A DNA stretch of 64,000 nt, taken from NCBI RefSeq assembly GCF_001424195.1, contig NZ_LMOO01000001.1:374256-438255 (forward strand). The letters are read 5' to 3'. The position numbers and the translations under genes are program-made. The stretch comes from Cellulomonas sp. Leaf334. Lineage in GTDB: Bacteria > Actinomycetota > Actinomycetes > Actinomycetales > Cellulomonadaceae. This document shows, one piece after another, positions 47,422 to 57,106 of the stretch (position 1 is its first letter; each line of letters opens with the position of its first letter). Below the pieces are notes generated by a model. The model did no database searches, was not told the origin of the DNA, and saw only the letters and a list, made by a program, of their open reading frames with translations.

Positions 47422-48770
47422 GCAGGCACCACGCGCGGCCAGAGGTCCGCCTCCGGTGGGGTCCACACCGACGCGTCCGCGTCGACCTGCTCGCCCGAGC
47501 GGATGTCCTTGACCTGGTCGGCCGCCTGCCCGTCCCCGCCCACGAACCAGACGAACGGGATCCGCCGCCGGTCGGCGTGCCGGATCTGCTTGCCGAACTT
47601 CGCCGCCGACGGTGCGACCTCGACCGGGATCCCCCGGGCCCGCAGTGCGGCGGCGACGGCGTCGGAGCGACCCCGGTCGTCCTCGTTGCTGACCGCGACG
47701 AGCACGGCGCTGGGCACCGAGCGCGTGGTGGTGACGAGACCTCGGCTGATCAGGCGGGACACCAGGCGCGAGACGCCGATGGACAGGCCGACCCCGGGGT
47801 ACGTGTTCGCGCCGTCCGAGGCGAGGGTGTCGTAGCGCCCGCCGGAGCAGATCGACCCGAGCTGCTCGTGGCCGACGATGACGGTCTCGTAGACCGACCC
47901 GGTGTAGTAGTCGAGCCCGCGCGCGATCTTCAGGTCGGCGACCACGACGCCCGGCGCCCGGACGGACGCGGCACGGATGAGCGCCCCCAGCTCATCCAGA
48001 CCCTCGTCGAGAAGGTCGTTCGACTCACCGGCGAGAGCGCGCACCCGGTCGATGACGGACTCGTCGGACCCGCTGATCGCGGCGAGCGCCAGGCACGCGC
48101 GGGCCTGGTCCTCGGACGCGCCGGCCTCGGCGACGAGCAGCCCGGCGACCGCGTCGGCGCCGATCTTGTCGAGCTTGTCGATGTTGCGCAGGACGGCCTC
48201 GACATCGGTCAGCCCGAGCCCGCGGTAGAAGCCCTCGGCGACCTTGCGGTTGTTGACCAGCACCCGCACGGGCGGCACGCCGATCTCGCGCAGCGCGCCG
48301 AGCGCCTCGGCCATGACCAGGGGGAGCTCGACCTCGTAGTGGTACGGGAGCGTCCCGGCGCCGACGACGTCGATGTCGGCCTGCACGAACTCCCGGAAAC
48401 GCCCGTCCTGGGGCCGCTCTCCGCGCCAGGCCTTCTGGATCTGGTACCGACGGAACGGGAACGCGAGGTGCCCGGCGTTCTCCAGCACGTAGCGCGCGAA
48501 CGGGACCGTCAGGTCGAAGTGCAGACCGAGCGTGTCGGCGCGGTCCGGCTCGCTACCCGGCTCCTCGTGGAGCCGGCGCATCACGTAGACCTCCTTGGAG
48601 GTCTCGCCCTTGCGCAGCAGCTGGTCCAGCGGCTCCACCGCCCTCGTCTCGATCCCCACGAACCCGTGGAGCTCGAACGTGCGGCGCAGGACGTCGAGCA
48701 CGTGCTGCTCGATGATGCGGCCCTCGGGCAGCCACTCGGGAAATCCGGACAGGGGTGTCGGTCGTGCCAT
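47418..48770 (-). CDS. hisS: Histidyl-tRNA synthetase
   Basis: 450 aa from ATG 48770 (ARPTPLSGFPEWLPEGRIIEQHVLDVLR). Class II motifs: RRYQIQKAWRGERPQDGRFREFVQADIDVVG, the histidine-binding LDYYTGSVYET and GGRYDTLASDG. Starts 31 bases after the MBL gene, an arrangement shared with rel-ppi-MBL-hisS in actinobacteria. Confidence 0.96.
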   Translation of the reverse strand: MARPTPLSGFPEWLPEGRIIEQHVLDVLRRTFELHGFVGIETRAVEPLDQLLRKGETSKEVYVMRRLHEEPGSEPDRADTLGLHFDLTVPFARYVLENAGHLAFPFRRYQIQKAWRGERPQDGRFREFVQADIDVVGAGTLPYHYEVELPLVMAEALGALREIGVPPVRVLVNNRKVAEGFYRGLGLTDVEAVLRNIDKLDKIGADAVAGLLVAEAGASEDQARACLALAAISGSDESVIDRVRALAGESNDLLDEGLDELGALIRAASVRAPGVVVADLKIARGLDYYTGSVYETVIVGHEQLGSICSGGRYDTLASDGANTYPGVGLSIGVSRLVSRLISRGLVTTTRSVPSAVLVAVSNEDDRGRSDAVAAALRARGIPVEVAPSAAKFGKQIRHADRRRIPFVWFVGGDGQAADQVKDIRSGEQVDADASVWTPPEADLWPRVVPA

Positions 48771-48801
48771 GGGGCCCGATCCTTCCAGACCGGCCGGGGT
48801 C

Positions 48802-49515
48802 TCAGAGACGCGCGAGGTACGGGTTGTGGACGAGCTCGGTCGCGATGTCGCTGGTCGGCCCGTGCCCGGGGACCACGACCGTCTCGGGCGGCAGGGCCGC
48901 GACGACCTCCCGGAGGGTCCGCTGCATCGTCGCGTCGTCCCCGCCCGGCAGGTCCGTGCGCCCGATCGAGCCGGCGAACAGCACGTCCCCCGTGAAGGCC
49001 AGGGGGCCGAGCAGGTAGAGGGTCGATCCCTCCGTGTGGCCAGGTGCGTGCCGGGCCACCACCCGCAGGCTGCCGAGCTCGAGCACGCAGTCCGCGGAGC
49101 GGGCGTCGGAGACCGCCCCGAACGGCTCGACCCGACGAGGTGCGGCATAGCTGCCGGGGTCGATGCCGGTGGCGGAGATGGCCTGCGCCAACGGTCCGGA
49201 CGGGTCGTGCGCCGGCCCTGCGGAGCCGAGCAGACCCAGCGTGCCGAACGGGTCCGCGAGCCGGTAGACGTCCGCGGCGTGCAGGACGACGGGCACGTCG
49301 AGCGCCTCGGACAGCCGGGCGGCGTCCCACGTGTGGTCGACGTGACCGTGCGTGGCCAGCACCGCGGCCGGCCGCAGCCGTCGTTCCTCGACGAGTGCGA
49401 GGACGTCGTCCGTGACCCCCGCCCCGGCGTCGATGACGACGCACGACCCCTCGTCGTCGACGAGGACGGAGCACCGGGCCCCGAAGACCGCGGACACGAC
49501 CGTGATGACCTGCAT
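48802..49515 (-). CDS. Metallo-beta-lactamase-fold hydrolase (glyoxalase II-like)
   Basis: 237 aa from ATG 49515 (MQVITVVSAVFGARC). The HxHxDH metal motif is THGHVDHTWD near residue 56, with further ligands in HAPGHTEGSTLYL and TGDVLFAGSIGR. TACCGT lies 7 bases before the ATG, so the transcript may be leaderless. Probably a thioester hydrolase or glyoxalase II. Confidence 0.88.
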   Translation of the reverse strand: MQVITVVSAVFGARCSVLVDDEGSCVVIDAGAGVTDDVLALVEERRLRPAAVLATHGHVDHTWDAARLSEALDVPVVLHAADVYRLADPFGTLGLLGSAGPAHDPSGPLAQAISATGIDPGSYAAPRRVEPFGAVSDARSADCVLELGSLRVVARHAPGHTEGSTLYLLGPLAFTGDVLFAGSIGRTDLPGGDDATMQRTLREVVAALPPETVVVPGHGPTSDIATELVHNPYLARL

Positions 49516-49597
49516 GGGACGCACGGTAGCCGCCCGGCGTGTCCGGACTGTGATGTCGCACGGCGGTGCTGCTGGTGGCCCGTCGCCAAGCCTTGCC

Positions 49598-49603
49598 TAG
49601 ACT
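49598..49603 (+). promoter_or_regulatory. -10 element for the cyclophilin gene
   Basis: TAGACT at 49598-49603 fits TANNNT, about 75 bases before the GTG at 49678. Same hexamer as upstream of yajC. Confidence 0.45.
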
Positions 49604-49677
49604 GTCCCGGGTCCCCTACATGCAGTGCGGCTGGCGGACGACCTGTCGCACCGCACGACGACGCGAGGAGCGTGTGC

Positions 49678-50442
49678 GTGTCCACCAAGAGCGAGCGTGA
49701 GTACGAGCGCCGCCGGTACGAGAAGTGGCAGGAGCGCCAGACCAAGGCGCAGGCCCGCCGCCATCGCCAGCGCGTGATCGCGGGCAGCATCGTCGCTGCC
49801 CTCGTGCTCACCACCGGTGTCGTCGCCGCACTCGCCCTGACCAACGACGAGCCCGCCGCGAACCCGACACCGTCCGCCACCCCGCCCGCGAACTCCACCG
49901 AGGTCCCGGACCCGTCGCTCGCGCAGGACCGCACCTGGACCGGCAGCATCGCCCTGTCGCAGGGTGAGCTCGGCATCGAGCTCGACGGCGCCGCCGCGCC
50001 GCAGGCCGTCGCCAACTTCGTCACGCTCGCCGGCGAGGGCTACTTCGACACGACGAAGTGCCACCGACTGACCGAGGAGGGCATCTTCGTCCTCCAGTGC
50101 GGCGACCCGACGGCACTGGGCGTCGCGGACACGAACACGGGCGGCACCGGCGGACCGGGTTACACCTGGGGCCCGATCGAGAACGCGCCGGCGGACAACG
50201 TCTATCCGGCGGGCACGATCGCCATGGCACGGACCGGCGACGACGGCAGCTCAATGGGCAGCCAGTTCTTCCTGGTCTACGAGGACTCACCTATTCCCGC
50301 AGACTCTGCGGGTGGCTACACCGTGTTCGGCCACATCACGTCCGGCATGGACGTGTTGCAGGCCATCGCCGACGCGGGCACCGTCGAAGGGACCCAGGTC
50401 CCGGTGTCCGACGTCATCATCGAGGGAGTGAACATCCAGTGA
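49678..50442 (+). CDS. Membrane-anchored cyclophilin-type peptidyl-prolyl isomerase
   Basis: 254 aa from GTG 49678 with GAGGAG upstream. A charged, Arg-rich cytoplasmic tail, one membrane segment at about 37-55 (GSIVAALVLTTGVVAALAL), a Pro/Thr linker, then an extracellular cyclophilin domain (IELDGAAAPQAVANFVTLAGEGYFD, SMGSQFFLVYED). Starts the operon with the DUF349 gene; divergent from the MBL gene. Folds secreted or envelope proteins. Confidence 0.88.
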   Translation: MSTKSEREYERRRYEKWQERQTKAQARRHRQRVIAGSIVAALVLTTGVVAALALTNDEPAANPTPSATPPANSTEVPDPSLAQDRTWTGSIALSQGELGIELDGAAAPQAVANFVTLAGEGYFDTTKCHRLTEEGIFVLQCGDPTALGVADTNTGGTGGPGYTWGPIENAPADNVYPAGTIAMARTGDDGSSMGSQFFLVYEDSPIPADSAGGYTVFGHITSGMDVLQAIADAGTVEGTQVPVSDVIIEGVNIQ

Positions 50443-52337
50443 CGCAGACCCCGACGTCCGGACCCGTGCCCGACGACTCCGTGCCGGCAGCAGACGCCGA
50501 GCAGCCCGAGGCACCTGTGGTGCCCGACGAGGTCGACGCCGCGGCTGCGGAGACGGTCACGGAGGACGCCCCCGAGGACGACGCACCCGCCGGTGACGCC
50601 GACGTCCCCGCGGAGGTCGCCGAGGCCTCGGCCGACGACGTTGTCGCCGACGAGCCGGCCGTGAGCGACGTCGCCGTCGACGCGTCGGCCGTGACGGAGG
50701 TTGCCGACGAGGTCGCGACCGACGAGGTCACAGTCGACGATGCCCCGACGGACACCGTCACCGAGACAGAGCCTTCGGCCGAGTCCGTCCCTGCACCGGA
50801 GCCGGAGCCCGCGGCCGACGCCGACGCTGAGCCGGAGCCCGCGGCCGACGCCGTCGCTGAGCCGGAGCCGTCGGTCGACGTGCCCGCCGAGCCGGAGACC
50901 GCGGCGGCTGACGAGGGCGCGACCCCCGAGCCGGAGTCCTCCCCCGTGCCGACGCCGCCGTCGGCTCGACCGGTCCCGCGCCCGCGTCCGGTCCCGCACC
51001 CGCCGGCCCACCCCGCGCCGACGACGATCGCCGCAGCAGCCCCTGCTGCGCCGGTCGCACCCCCGCAGGACGCCGTCGAGGCCGCCCACGCCGCGACGTT
51101 CGGCAGCGTCGACGAGGAGGGCAACGTCTCGGTCCGCGAGGCCGCAGGCGAGCGCGTCGTCGGTCAGTACCCCGGCGCGACCACCGAGGAGGCGCTCGGG
51201 CTGTACGTGCGCCGCTTCCTGGACCTGCAGGCGAAGGTCACGCTGTTCGAGGCGCGCCTCGCCGCGACGGACCTGTCCGTCAAGGAGATCGACCAGACGC
51301 TGGCCCGCCTGACGGACGAGGTCGCCGAGCCGGCCGCGGTCGGGGACCTCGACGCGTTGCGTGCCCGGCTCGACGCTCTGCGTGCGACCGCAGCGGAGCG
51401 CCGCGCGGTCGCGGAGGCCGAGCGCGCCGCGGCCCGGGAGGCTGCGGTCCTCGCGCGGACGGAGATCGTCGAGCAGGCCGAGAAGATCGCCTCGACCGAC
51501 CCGTCGCGGATCCAGTGGCGGCCCGCCGGCGAGCAGCTGCGTCTCCTGCTCGACCAGTGGAAGGAGGCGCAGCGCTCCGGCCCGCGCCTCGACCGGCCGA
51601 CGGAGGAGTCGCTCTGGAAGCGGTTCAGCCACGCGCGCACCACGTTCGACCGCGAGCGTCGTCACTTCTTCGCCGAGCTGGAGTCGCGCAACGCGTCGGC
51701 CAAGCAGGTCAAGGAGAACCTGGTGACCGAGGCCGAGCGGCTGCAGTCCAGCACCGACTGGGGCGCCACGGCGGGAGTCTTCCGCGACCTGATGGCGCAG
51801 TGGAAGGCCGCCGGGCGTGCGAGCCGTGCGGACGACGACGCCCTGTGGGCCCGCTTCCGAGCGGCGCAGGACGCGTTCTTCGCGGCGCGTGACGCCCAGT
51901 CGGCCGCTACCGACGAGGAGTTCCGCGCCAACCTCGAGGTCAAGGAGGCCCTGCTCGTCGAGGCGGAGGCGCTCCTGCCCGTGACCGACCTGGCTGCGGC
52001 CAAGTCTGCGCTGCACCGGATCCAGGACCGCTGGGAGGCGGCCGGCAAGGTGCCGCGCGCTGACGTCCAGCGCGTCGAGGGCAGGCTGCGGGCCGTCGAG
52101 ACGGCGGTCCGGGACACCGACCAGGCTCAGTGGAAGCGCACCAACCCCGAGACCCGGGCGCGCGCCGAGGGTGCTGCGGCGCAGCTCCAGCAGGCGATCG
52201 CCGGGCTCGAGGCCGACCTCGACCGCGCCAAGGCCGCCGGTGACGCCCGCAAGATCGCCGACGCCCAGGCGGCGCTCGACGCCCGTCGTGCGTGGCTCGA
52301 GCAGGTCCAGCGGGCCGCACAGGACGCGCGCGGCTGA
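50439..52337 (+). CDS. DUF349 protein with long acidic N-terminus
   Basis: 632 aa from GTG 50439, overlapping the cyclophilin stop by 4 bases. Residues 1-200 are disordered, very rich in Asp, Glu, Ala, Pro and Val, with imperfect repeats of AEPEPAADA near 115-140. Residues 205-630 are helical DUF349 repeats (TGVFRDLMAQWKAAGR-type units: KEAQRSGPRLDRPTEESLWKRF, MAQWKAAGRASRADDDALWARF). DUF349 proteins bind ribosomes or RNA and are stress linked in some bacteria. Exact role unknown. Confidence 0.85.
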   Translation: MTQTPTSGPVPDDSVPAADAEQPEAPVVPDEVDAAAAETVTEDAPEDDAPAGDADVPAEVAEASADDVVADEPAVSDVAVDASAVTEVADEVATDEVTVDDAPTDTVTETEPSAESVPAPEPEPAADADAEPEPAADAVAEPEPSVDVPAEPETAAADEGATPEPESSPVPTPPSARPVPRPRPVPHPPAHPAPTTIAAAAPAAPVAPPQDAVEAAHAATFGSVDEEGNVSVREAAGERVVGQYPGATTEEALGLYVRRFLDLQAKVTLFEARLAATDLSVKEIDQTLARLTDEVAEPAAVGDLDALRARLDALRATAAERRAVAEAERAAAREAAVLARTEIVEQAEKIASTDPSRIQWRPAGEQLRLLLDQWKEAQRSGPRLDRPTEESLWKRFSHARTTFDRERRHFFAELESRNASAKQVKENLVTEAERLQSSTDWGATAGVFRDLMAQWKAAGRASRADDDALWARFRAAQDAFFAARDAQSAATDEEFRANLEVKEALLVEAEALLPVTDLAAAKSALHRIQDRWEAAGKVPRADVQRVEGRLRAVETAVRDTDQAQWKRTNPETRARAEGAAAQLQQAIAGLEADLDRAKAAGDARKIADAQAALDARRAWLEQVQRAAQDARG

Positions 52338-52354
52338 CGACCGGCTCGACAGGC

Positions 52355-52407
52355 CCGAGGCCCCCGTCCCCTGCGGGCGGGGGCCTCGTCCCCTGCGGGC
52401 GGGGGCC
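52355..52407 (+). terminator. Terminator with a tandem duplication
   Basis: GAGGCCCCCG (52355-52364) pairs with CGGGGGCCTC (52376-52385), a perfect 10-bp stem 18 bases after the DUF349 stop. The 22-base unit 52364-52385 is repeated exactly at 52386-52407. Confidence 0.75.
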
Positions 52408-52470
52408 TCGTCCGTCCACAGATGCAGCCCGGCGCCCCTGCGGGGCCGCAGCGGCCGCCATGCTGCTCCC

Positions 52471-53031
52471 GTGAGCACCCGTCTCGACGAGTTCCGTGCG
52501 GCCGCCCCGCCCCTGCCCCGCACCGTCACCCGGGAGGACCTCGGCGCCGCCGCCTGGTTCGGCCTGCTGCGGGACGGCGTCGTCCGCGTCGTGTGGGGTG
52601 ACGTCGCCGTCCCGGCGGACCTCTCGGACACGCCGGAGGTGCGAGCGCTCGCACTGGCACCTCTGGTCCCCGCGCGGGGCGTGATCGGTCGCGGCTCCGC
52701 TGCCTGGGTCCACACCGGCCGCTACCCCCCGGGGCGCGTGGAGGTGCTGGTCCGCACCGGCGCGCGCCGCACCGACCCGCACCCCGCGCGCGTCGCGGCA
52801 GAAGCGACCCTCCCGCACGCGGACGTGGTGCGCGTCGGTGCCCACCGGGCCACGTCGGTCCAGCGCACGGGGATCGACATCGCCCGGATGCTCCCGGCGC
52901 CCCAGGCCGTCGCGACGCTGCGGGCCTTGCAGGACGTCGGGTTCGAGCCCGGACGTGCTCTGGACCGTCTCGCGGGATTCCGCGGGCACCGTGGGGTGCG
53001 CCAGGCGTACGCGACCTTGCTGGACCTGTGA
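52471..53031 (+). CDS. AbiEi-like antitoxin-family protein
   Basis: 186 aa from GTG 52471. The style (VGRGSAAWVHTGRYPPGRVEVLV, RVGAHRATSVQRTGIDIARML) resembles the C-terminal domain of AbiEi-like proteins, which are often encoded singly in actinobacteria. No partner toxin is next to it. Convergent with rel, three bases apart. Function uncertain. Confidence 0.6.
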   Translation: MSTRLDEFRAAAPPLPRTVTREDLGAAAWFGLLRDGVVRVVWGDVAVPADLSDTPEVRALALAPLVPARGVIGRGSAAWVHTGRYPPGRVEVLVRTGARRTDPHPARVAAEATLPHADVVRVGAHRATSVQRTGIDIARMLPAPQAVATLRALQDVGFEPGRALDRLAGFRGHRGVRQAYATLLDL

Positions 53032-53034
53032 CGG

Positions 53035-55359
53035 TCAGGCGCGGATCGCCGGCTCCTCGGCCGCCTTGGCACCGGTGATGCGGTAGACGTCGAACACACC
53101 CTCGACCTTGCGCACCGCGGCGAGCACGGACGCCAGGTGCGACGGCTCGGCCATCTCGAACACGAACCGCGACAGCGCGACCCTGTCCCGGGACGTCGAG
53201 ACCGACGCCGAGAGGATGTTCACGTGCGAGTCCGACAGCACGCGCGTCACGTCGGAGAGCAGGCGGCTGCGGTCGAGCGCCTCGACCTGGATCTGCACGA
53301 GGAACAGCGACGTGCTGTTGTGGCTCCAGGCGACGTCCACCATGCGCTCGGGCTCCGAGCGCAGGCTCGAGACGTTGATGCAGTCGCTGCGGTGCACGCT
53401 CACGCCCGCACCGCGCGTCACGAACCCCACGATGTCGTCGCCCGGGACCGGCGTGCAGCACTTCGCCAGCTTCACCCAGATGTCGTCCACGCCCTTGACC
53501 ACGACGCCCGGGTCACCGGTGCGGACTCGCCGCTGCGTCTGACCCGGTCGGGCGACCTCGGCGAGGTCCTCCTCGGCTGCCGGCTCCCCACCCATCGACT
53601 GCACGAGACGCTGCACGACCGTGCCGGCCGACACCTGCCCCTCGCCGATCGCCGCGTACAGCGCGGAGACGTCGGCGTACCGCATCTCGTTGGCCAGGGC
53701 CACGAGCGACTCGTGGGACAGGAGCCGCTGGATCGGCAGGTTCTGCTTGCGCATCGCCTTGGCGATCGCGTCCTTGCCGTGCTCGATCGCTTCCTCGCGG
53801 CGCTCCTTGGAGAACCACTGGCGGATCTTGTTGCGCGCGCGGGGGCTCTTGACGAAGCCGAGCCAGTCGCGTGACGGCCCGGCCGTCTCGGACTTCGACG
53901 TGAACACGTCGACCACGTCGCCGTTCTCCAGCGACGAGTCCAGCGGGACGAGGCGCCCGTTCACGCGGGCACCCATCGTGCGGTGGCCCACCTCGGTGTG
54001 CACGGCGTACGCGAAGTCGACCGGCGTCGAGCCGGACGGCAGCCCGATCACGTCGCCCTTCGGTGTGAAGACGTAGACCTCGGAGCCGGCGATCTCGAAC
54101 CGCAGCGAGTCGAGGAACTCGCTCGGGTCGGCGGTCTCCTTCTGCCAGTCGACCAGCTGCCGCAGCCACTGCATGTCGTTACCGGCGGAGTCCTTGTCCG
54201 TCGTGCCCGCGTTCTTCGCGCTCTCCTTGTACTTCCAGTGCGCCGCGACGCCGTACTCGGCCCGCCGGTGCATGTCGTGCGTGCGGATCTGGATCTCGAC
54301 GGGCTTGCCGCCGGGGCCGATCACCGTCGTGTGCAACGACTGGTACAGGTTGAACTTCGGCATCGCGATGTAGTCCTTGAACCGCCCCGGGACAGGGTTC
54401 CACCGCGCGTGCAGCGAACCGAGCGCCGCATAGCAGTCCCGCACCGAGTCGACCAGGACGCGGACACCGACGAGGTCGTAGATGTCCGCGAAGTCGCGGC
54501 CGCGCACGATCATCTTCTGGTAGATCGAGTAGTAGTGCTTCGGCCGCCCCGTCACGGTCGCCCGGATCTTGGCCTTGCCCAGATCGGCGCCGACCTGCTC
54601 GCGGACCGTCGCCAGGTACTCCTCGCGGGCGGGCGCCCGCTCGGCGACCAGGTGCACGATCTCGTCGTAGACCTTGGGGTAGAGGGTCGCGAACGACAGG
54701 TCCTCGAGCTCCCACTTGATCGTGTTCATGCCGAGCCGGTGCGCCAGCGGCGCGTAGATCTCGAGGGTCTCGCGCGCCTTCTTCTCCGCCGAGGCGGCCG
54801 CGACGAACTTCCAGGTCCGGGCGTTGTGCAGGCGGTCCGCGAGCTTGATGACGAGCACCCGGATGTCCCGGGACATCGCGACGACCATCTTGCGGACCGT
54901 CTCGGCCTGCGCGGCGTCACCGTAGGTGACCTTGTCCAGCTTGGTGACGCCGTCGACGAGCATCGCGATCTCGGGGCCGAACTCCCGACGCAGCTGGTCG
55001 AGCGAGTAGTCGGTGTCCTCGACGGTGTCGTGCAGCAGCGCCGCGGCGAGCGTCGACGGCGTCATGCCGAGCTCGGCCAGGATCGTCGCGACGGCCACCG
55101 GGTGCGTGATGTACGGGTCGCCGCTCTTGCGCAGCTGTCCGCGGTGCGCCTTCTCCGCCACCACGTACGCCTGCTCCACCACCGCGAGGTCGGCCTTCGG
55201 GTGGTTGGTGCGCGCGGCCTGCAGGACCGGCTCGATCGCCGGGAACGCGGCGCCGCTGCGGGCGCCGAAGCGGCCCAGGCGCGAGCGCATGCGACTCGAC
55301 GGGGAGTCGTTCTGCGCCGGGGGAAGACCGGTCTCGGGCGTGCGGACGTCTTCGCTCAT
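53035..55359 (-). CDS. rel: Bifunctional (p)ppGpp synthetase/hydrolase
   Basis: 774 aa from ATG 55359 with a GGGAGGGGG ribosome binding site. The hydrolase HD domain is intact ([23 protein letters not shown] near residue 110). The synthetase domain contains [17 protein letters not shown] and [20 protein letters not shown] (near 330). TGS ([23 protein letters not shown]), ZFD and ACT regulatory domains follow. Controls the stringent response. Apt and SecDF lie upstream. Confidence 0.95.
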   Translation of the reverse strand: MSEDVRTPETGLPPAQNDSPSSRMRSRLGRFGARSGAAFPAIEPVLQAARTNHPKADLAVVEQAYVVAEKAHRGQLRKSGDPYITHPVAVATILAELGMTPSTLAAALLHDTVEDTDYSLDQLRREFGPEIAMLVDGVTKLDKVTYGDAAQAETVRKMVVAMSRDIRVLVIKLADRLHNARTWKFVAAASAEKKARETLEIYAPLAHRLGMNTIKWELEDLSFATLYPKVYDEIVHLVAERAPAREEYLATVREQVGADLGKAKIRATVTGRPKHYYSIYQKMIVRGRDFADIYDLVGVRVLVDSVRDCYAALGSLHARWNPVPGRFKDYIAMPKFNLYQSLHTTVIGPGGKPVEIQIRTHDMHRRAEYGVAAHWKYKESAKNAGTTDKDSAGNDMQWLRQLVDWQKETADPSEFLDSLRFEIAGSEVYVFTPKGDVIGLPSGSTPVDFAYAVHTEVGHRTMGARVNGRLVPLDSSLENGDVVDVFTSKSETAGPSRDWLGFVKSPRARNKIRQWFSKERREEAIEHGKDAIAKAMRKQNLPIQRLLSHESLVALANEMRYADVSALYAAIGEGQVSAGTVVQRLVQSMGGEPAAEEDLAEVARPGQTQRRVRTGDPGVVVKGVDDIWVKLAKCCTPVPGDDIVGFVTRGAGVSVHRSDCINVSSLRSEPERMVDVAWSHNSTSLFLVQIQVEALDRSRLLSDVTRVLSDSHVNILSASVSTSRDRVALSRFVFEMAEPSHLASVLAAVRKVEGVFDVYRITGAKAAEEPAIRA

Positions 55360-55439
55360 CACACCCCCTCCCACGGTCGAGGCGACAGTCTACGACCGAG
55401 TACGCGCTGACACGGCCACAGGCCCGACGAGACGCCTGG

Positions 55440-56018
55440 TCAGGGCACGGCGAGCAGAACGTCGATCGCGTGGCCGGGCAGCAGGTCACGCCCACCGAGC
55501 GCCTCGAGCTCGACCAGGAACGAGAGTCCGACGACCTCCGCTCCGCACCGCTCGAGAAGTGCCACCGTCGCGGCAGCGGTGCCGCCGGTCGCCAGCACGT
55601 CGTCGATCACGAGAACCCGGGCGCCCGCGGGGATCGTCGCGGGATGGATCTCGATGGTCGCCGTGCCGTACTCCAGCTCGTACGACTGCGCGGCCGTGGG
55701 ACCGGGCAGCTTGCCCGCCTTGCGGACCGGCAGCACACCGGCGCCCAACGTCACGGCCACGGGCGCGGCGAGCAGGAACCCGCGCGCCTCCATGCCCGCC
55801 ACGAGGTCGACCGGGCCGTCGACGCGTCCGGCGATCTCGGCGATCACGTCCGCGAAGGCGGAGGCGTCGGCCAGCAGCGGCATGATGTCGCGGAAGAGGA
55901 TCCCCGGCTGCGGGTAGTCGGGCACCAGACGGACGAGCTCGTCGATGCGGCGGAGCAGCTCCGTACGCGCGGCGGGGGCGCCCGTGGGCACCCCCGCCGC
56001 GCTGTCCGGAACCGTCAT
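55440..56018 (-). CDS. apt: Adenine phosphoribosyltransferase
   Basis: 192 aa from ATG 56018, overlapping the secF stop by 4 bases. PRPP loop RVLVIDDVLATGGTAAA near residue 130; VPDYPQPGILFRDIMPLL and GMEARGFLLAAPVAVTLGAG are APT hallmarks. Salvages adenine to AMP. Its place before rel is conserved in actinobacteria. Confidence 0.95.
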   Translation of the reverse strand: MTVPDSAAGVPTGAPAARTELLRRIDELVRLVPDYPQPGILFRDIMPLLADASAFADVIAEIAGRVDGPVDLVAGMEARGFLLAAPVAVTLGAGVLPVRKAGKLPGPTAAQSYELEYGTATIEIHPATIPAGARVLVIDDVLATGGTAAATVALLERCGAEVVGLSFLVELEALGGRDLLPGHAIDVLLAVP

Positions 56019-57106
56019 CGCTTGCGCTTCGGCTGCGCGGCGACGCCCTGGTGCGCGCCGGGCTTGAGGGCACCGACAGCCACGCGCACGTCCTCGCCCG
56101 GGACCGAGACGTCCTCGCCGCTCGCTGCACGCGCGGCGCGGGCGTCGAGGACCTTCTTCGTGTGCTCGCGGATCGCGGGCTCCCGCTCGCGCAGCGCCAC
56201 CTCGAAGGGCGTCGCCAGGAAGACCGACGAGAACGTGCCGATGAGCATGCCGACGAACAGCGCAAGCGCGATGTCCCGGAGCGTGCCTGCTCCGAGGAGG
56301 AACGCCCCCACGAACAGGATCGCGCTGACGGGCAGCAGCGCGACGACGGACGTGTTGATCGAGCGGACCAGCGTCTGGTTGACGGCGAGGTTGGCCTTCT
56401 CGCCGTAGGTGTACCGCGACTGCTGGAGCGTGTCCGCGGTGTTCTCGCGCACCTTGTCGAAGACCACGACGGTGTCGTAGATCGAGTAGCCGAGGATCGT
56501 GAGGAAGCCGATCACCGTCGCCGGGGTGACCTCCCAGCCGATGGCCGCGTAGACGCCGACGGTGATGATCAGGTCGTGGAAGAGCGCGATCAGCGCCGCA
56601 GCCGCCATCCGCCAGTTCCTGAAGTAGATCGTCATGACGATCGTCACGAAGAGCAGGAACACCAGGATCCCGGTGATGGCCTTCTGCGAGATGTCCGCAC
56701 CCCACGACGGGCCGATGAACGAGCTGGTGACGTTCTCCACCGGCACGTCGTACGCCTCGGCGAGCGCGTCCTTCACCTCGGTGACCTGGTCGTTGGTGAG
56801 CGTGGAGGTCTGGATGCGTAGCGAGTCGGAGCCGACCGTCGTGACCTTCGGCTGCTCGTCGGGCGCAATGTCGGTGACCGTGTCGATCGCGAGCTGCTGG
56901 CCCGTGTCGGAGACCCCGGACACGACGAACTCGGAACCACCCCGGAACTCGATACCGGGATTGAGCCCCGGCTTGATCAGGAAGATCGCGGAGAGCACCA
57001 CGAGGACCGTCGAGATCGTGAACCAGATCTTCCGGCGACCGACGATGTCGTACGACCGACGGCCGGTGTAGAGGTCGTTGCCCCACTGGGCGAATCCGGA
57101 GGCCAT
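56015..57106 (-). CDS. secF: Protein-export membrane protein SecF
   Basis: 363 aa, six membrane segments. FRGGSEFVV-type P1 region and TILGYSIYDTVVVFDKVRENT, the SecF TM4 motif with the proton-relay Asp; C-terminal Arg/Lys tail. Forms the SecDF proton-driven motor pulling proteins out of SecYEG. ATG 57106 shares one base with the secD stop. Confidence 0.96.
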   Translation of the reverse strand: MASGFAQWGNDLYTGRRSYDIVGRRKIWFTISTVLVVLSAIFLIKPGLNPGIEFRGGSEFVVSGVSDTGQQLAIDTVTDIAPDEQPKVTTVGSDSLRIQTSTLTNDQVTEVKDALAEAYDVPVENVTSSFIGPSWGADISQKAITGILVFLLFVTIVMTIYFRNWRMAAAALIALFHDLIITVGVYAAIGWEVTPATVIGFLTILGYSIYDTVVVFDKVRENTADTLQQSRYTYGEKANLAVNQTLVRSINTSVVALLPVSAILFVGAFLLGAGTLRDIALALFVGMLIGTFSSVFLATPFEVALREREPAIREHTKKVLDARAARAASGEDVSVPGEDVRVAVGALKPGAHQGVAAQPKRKR

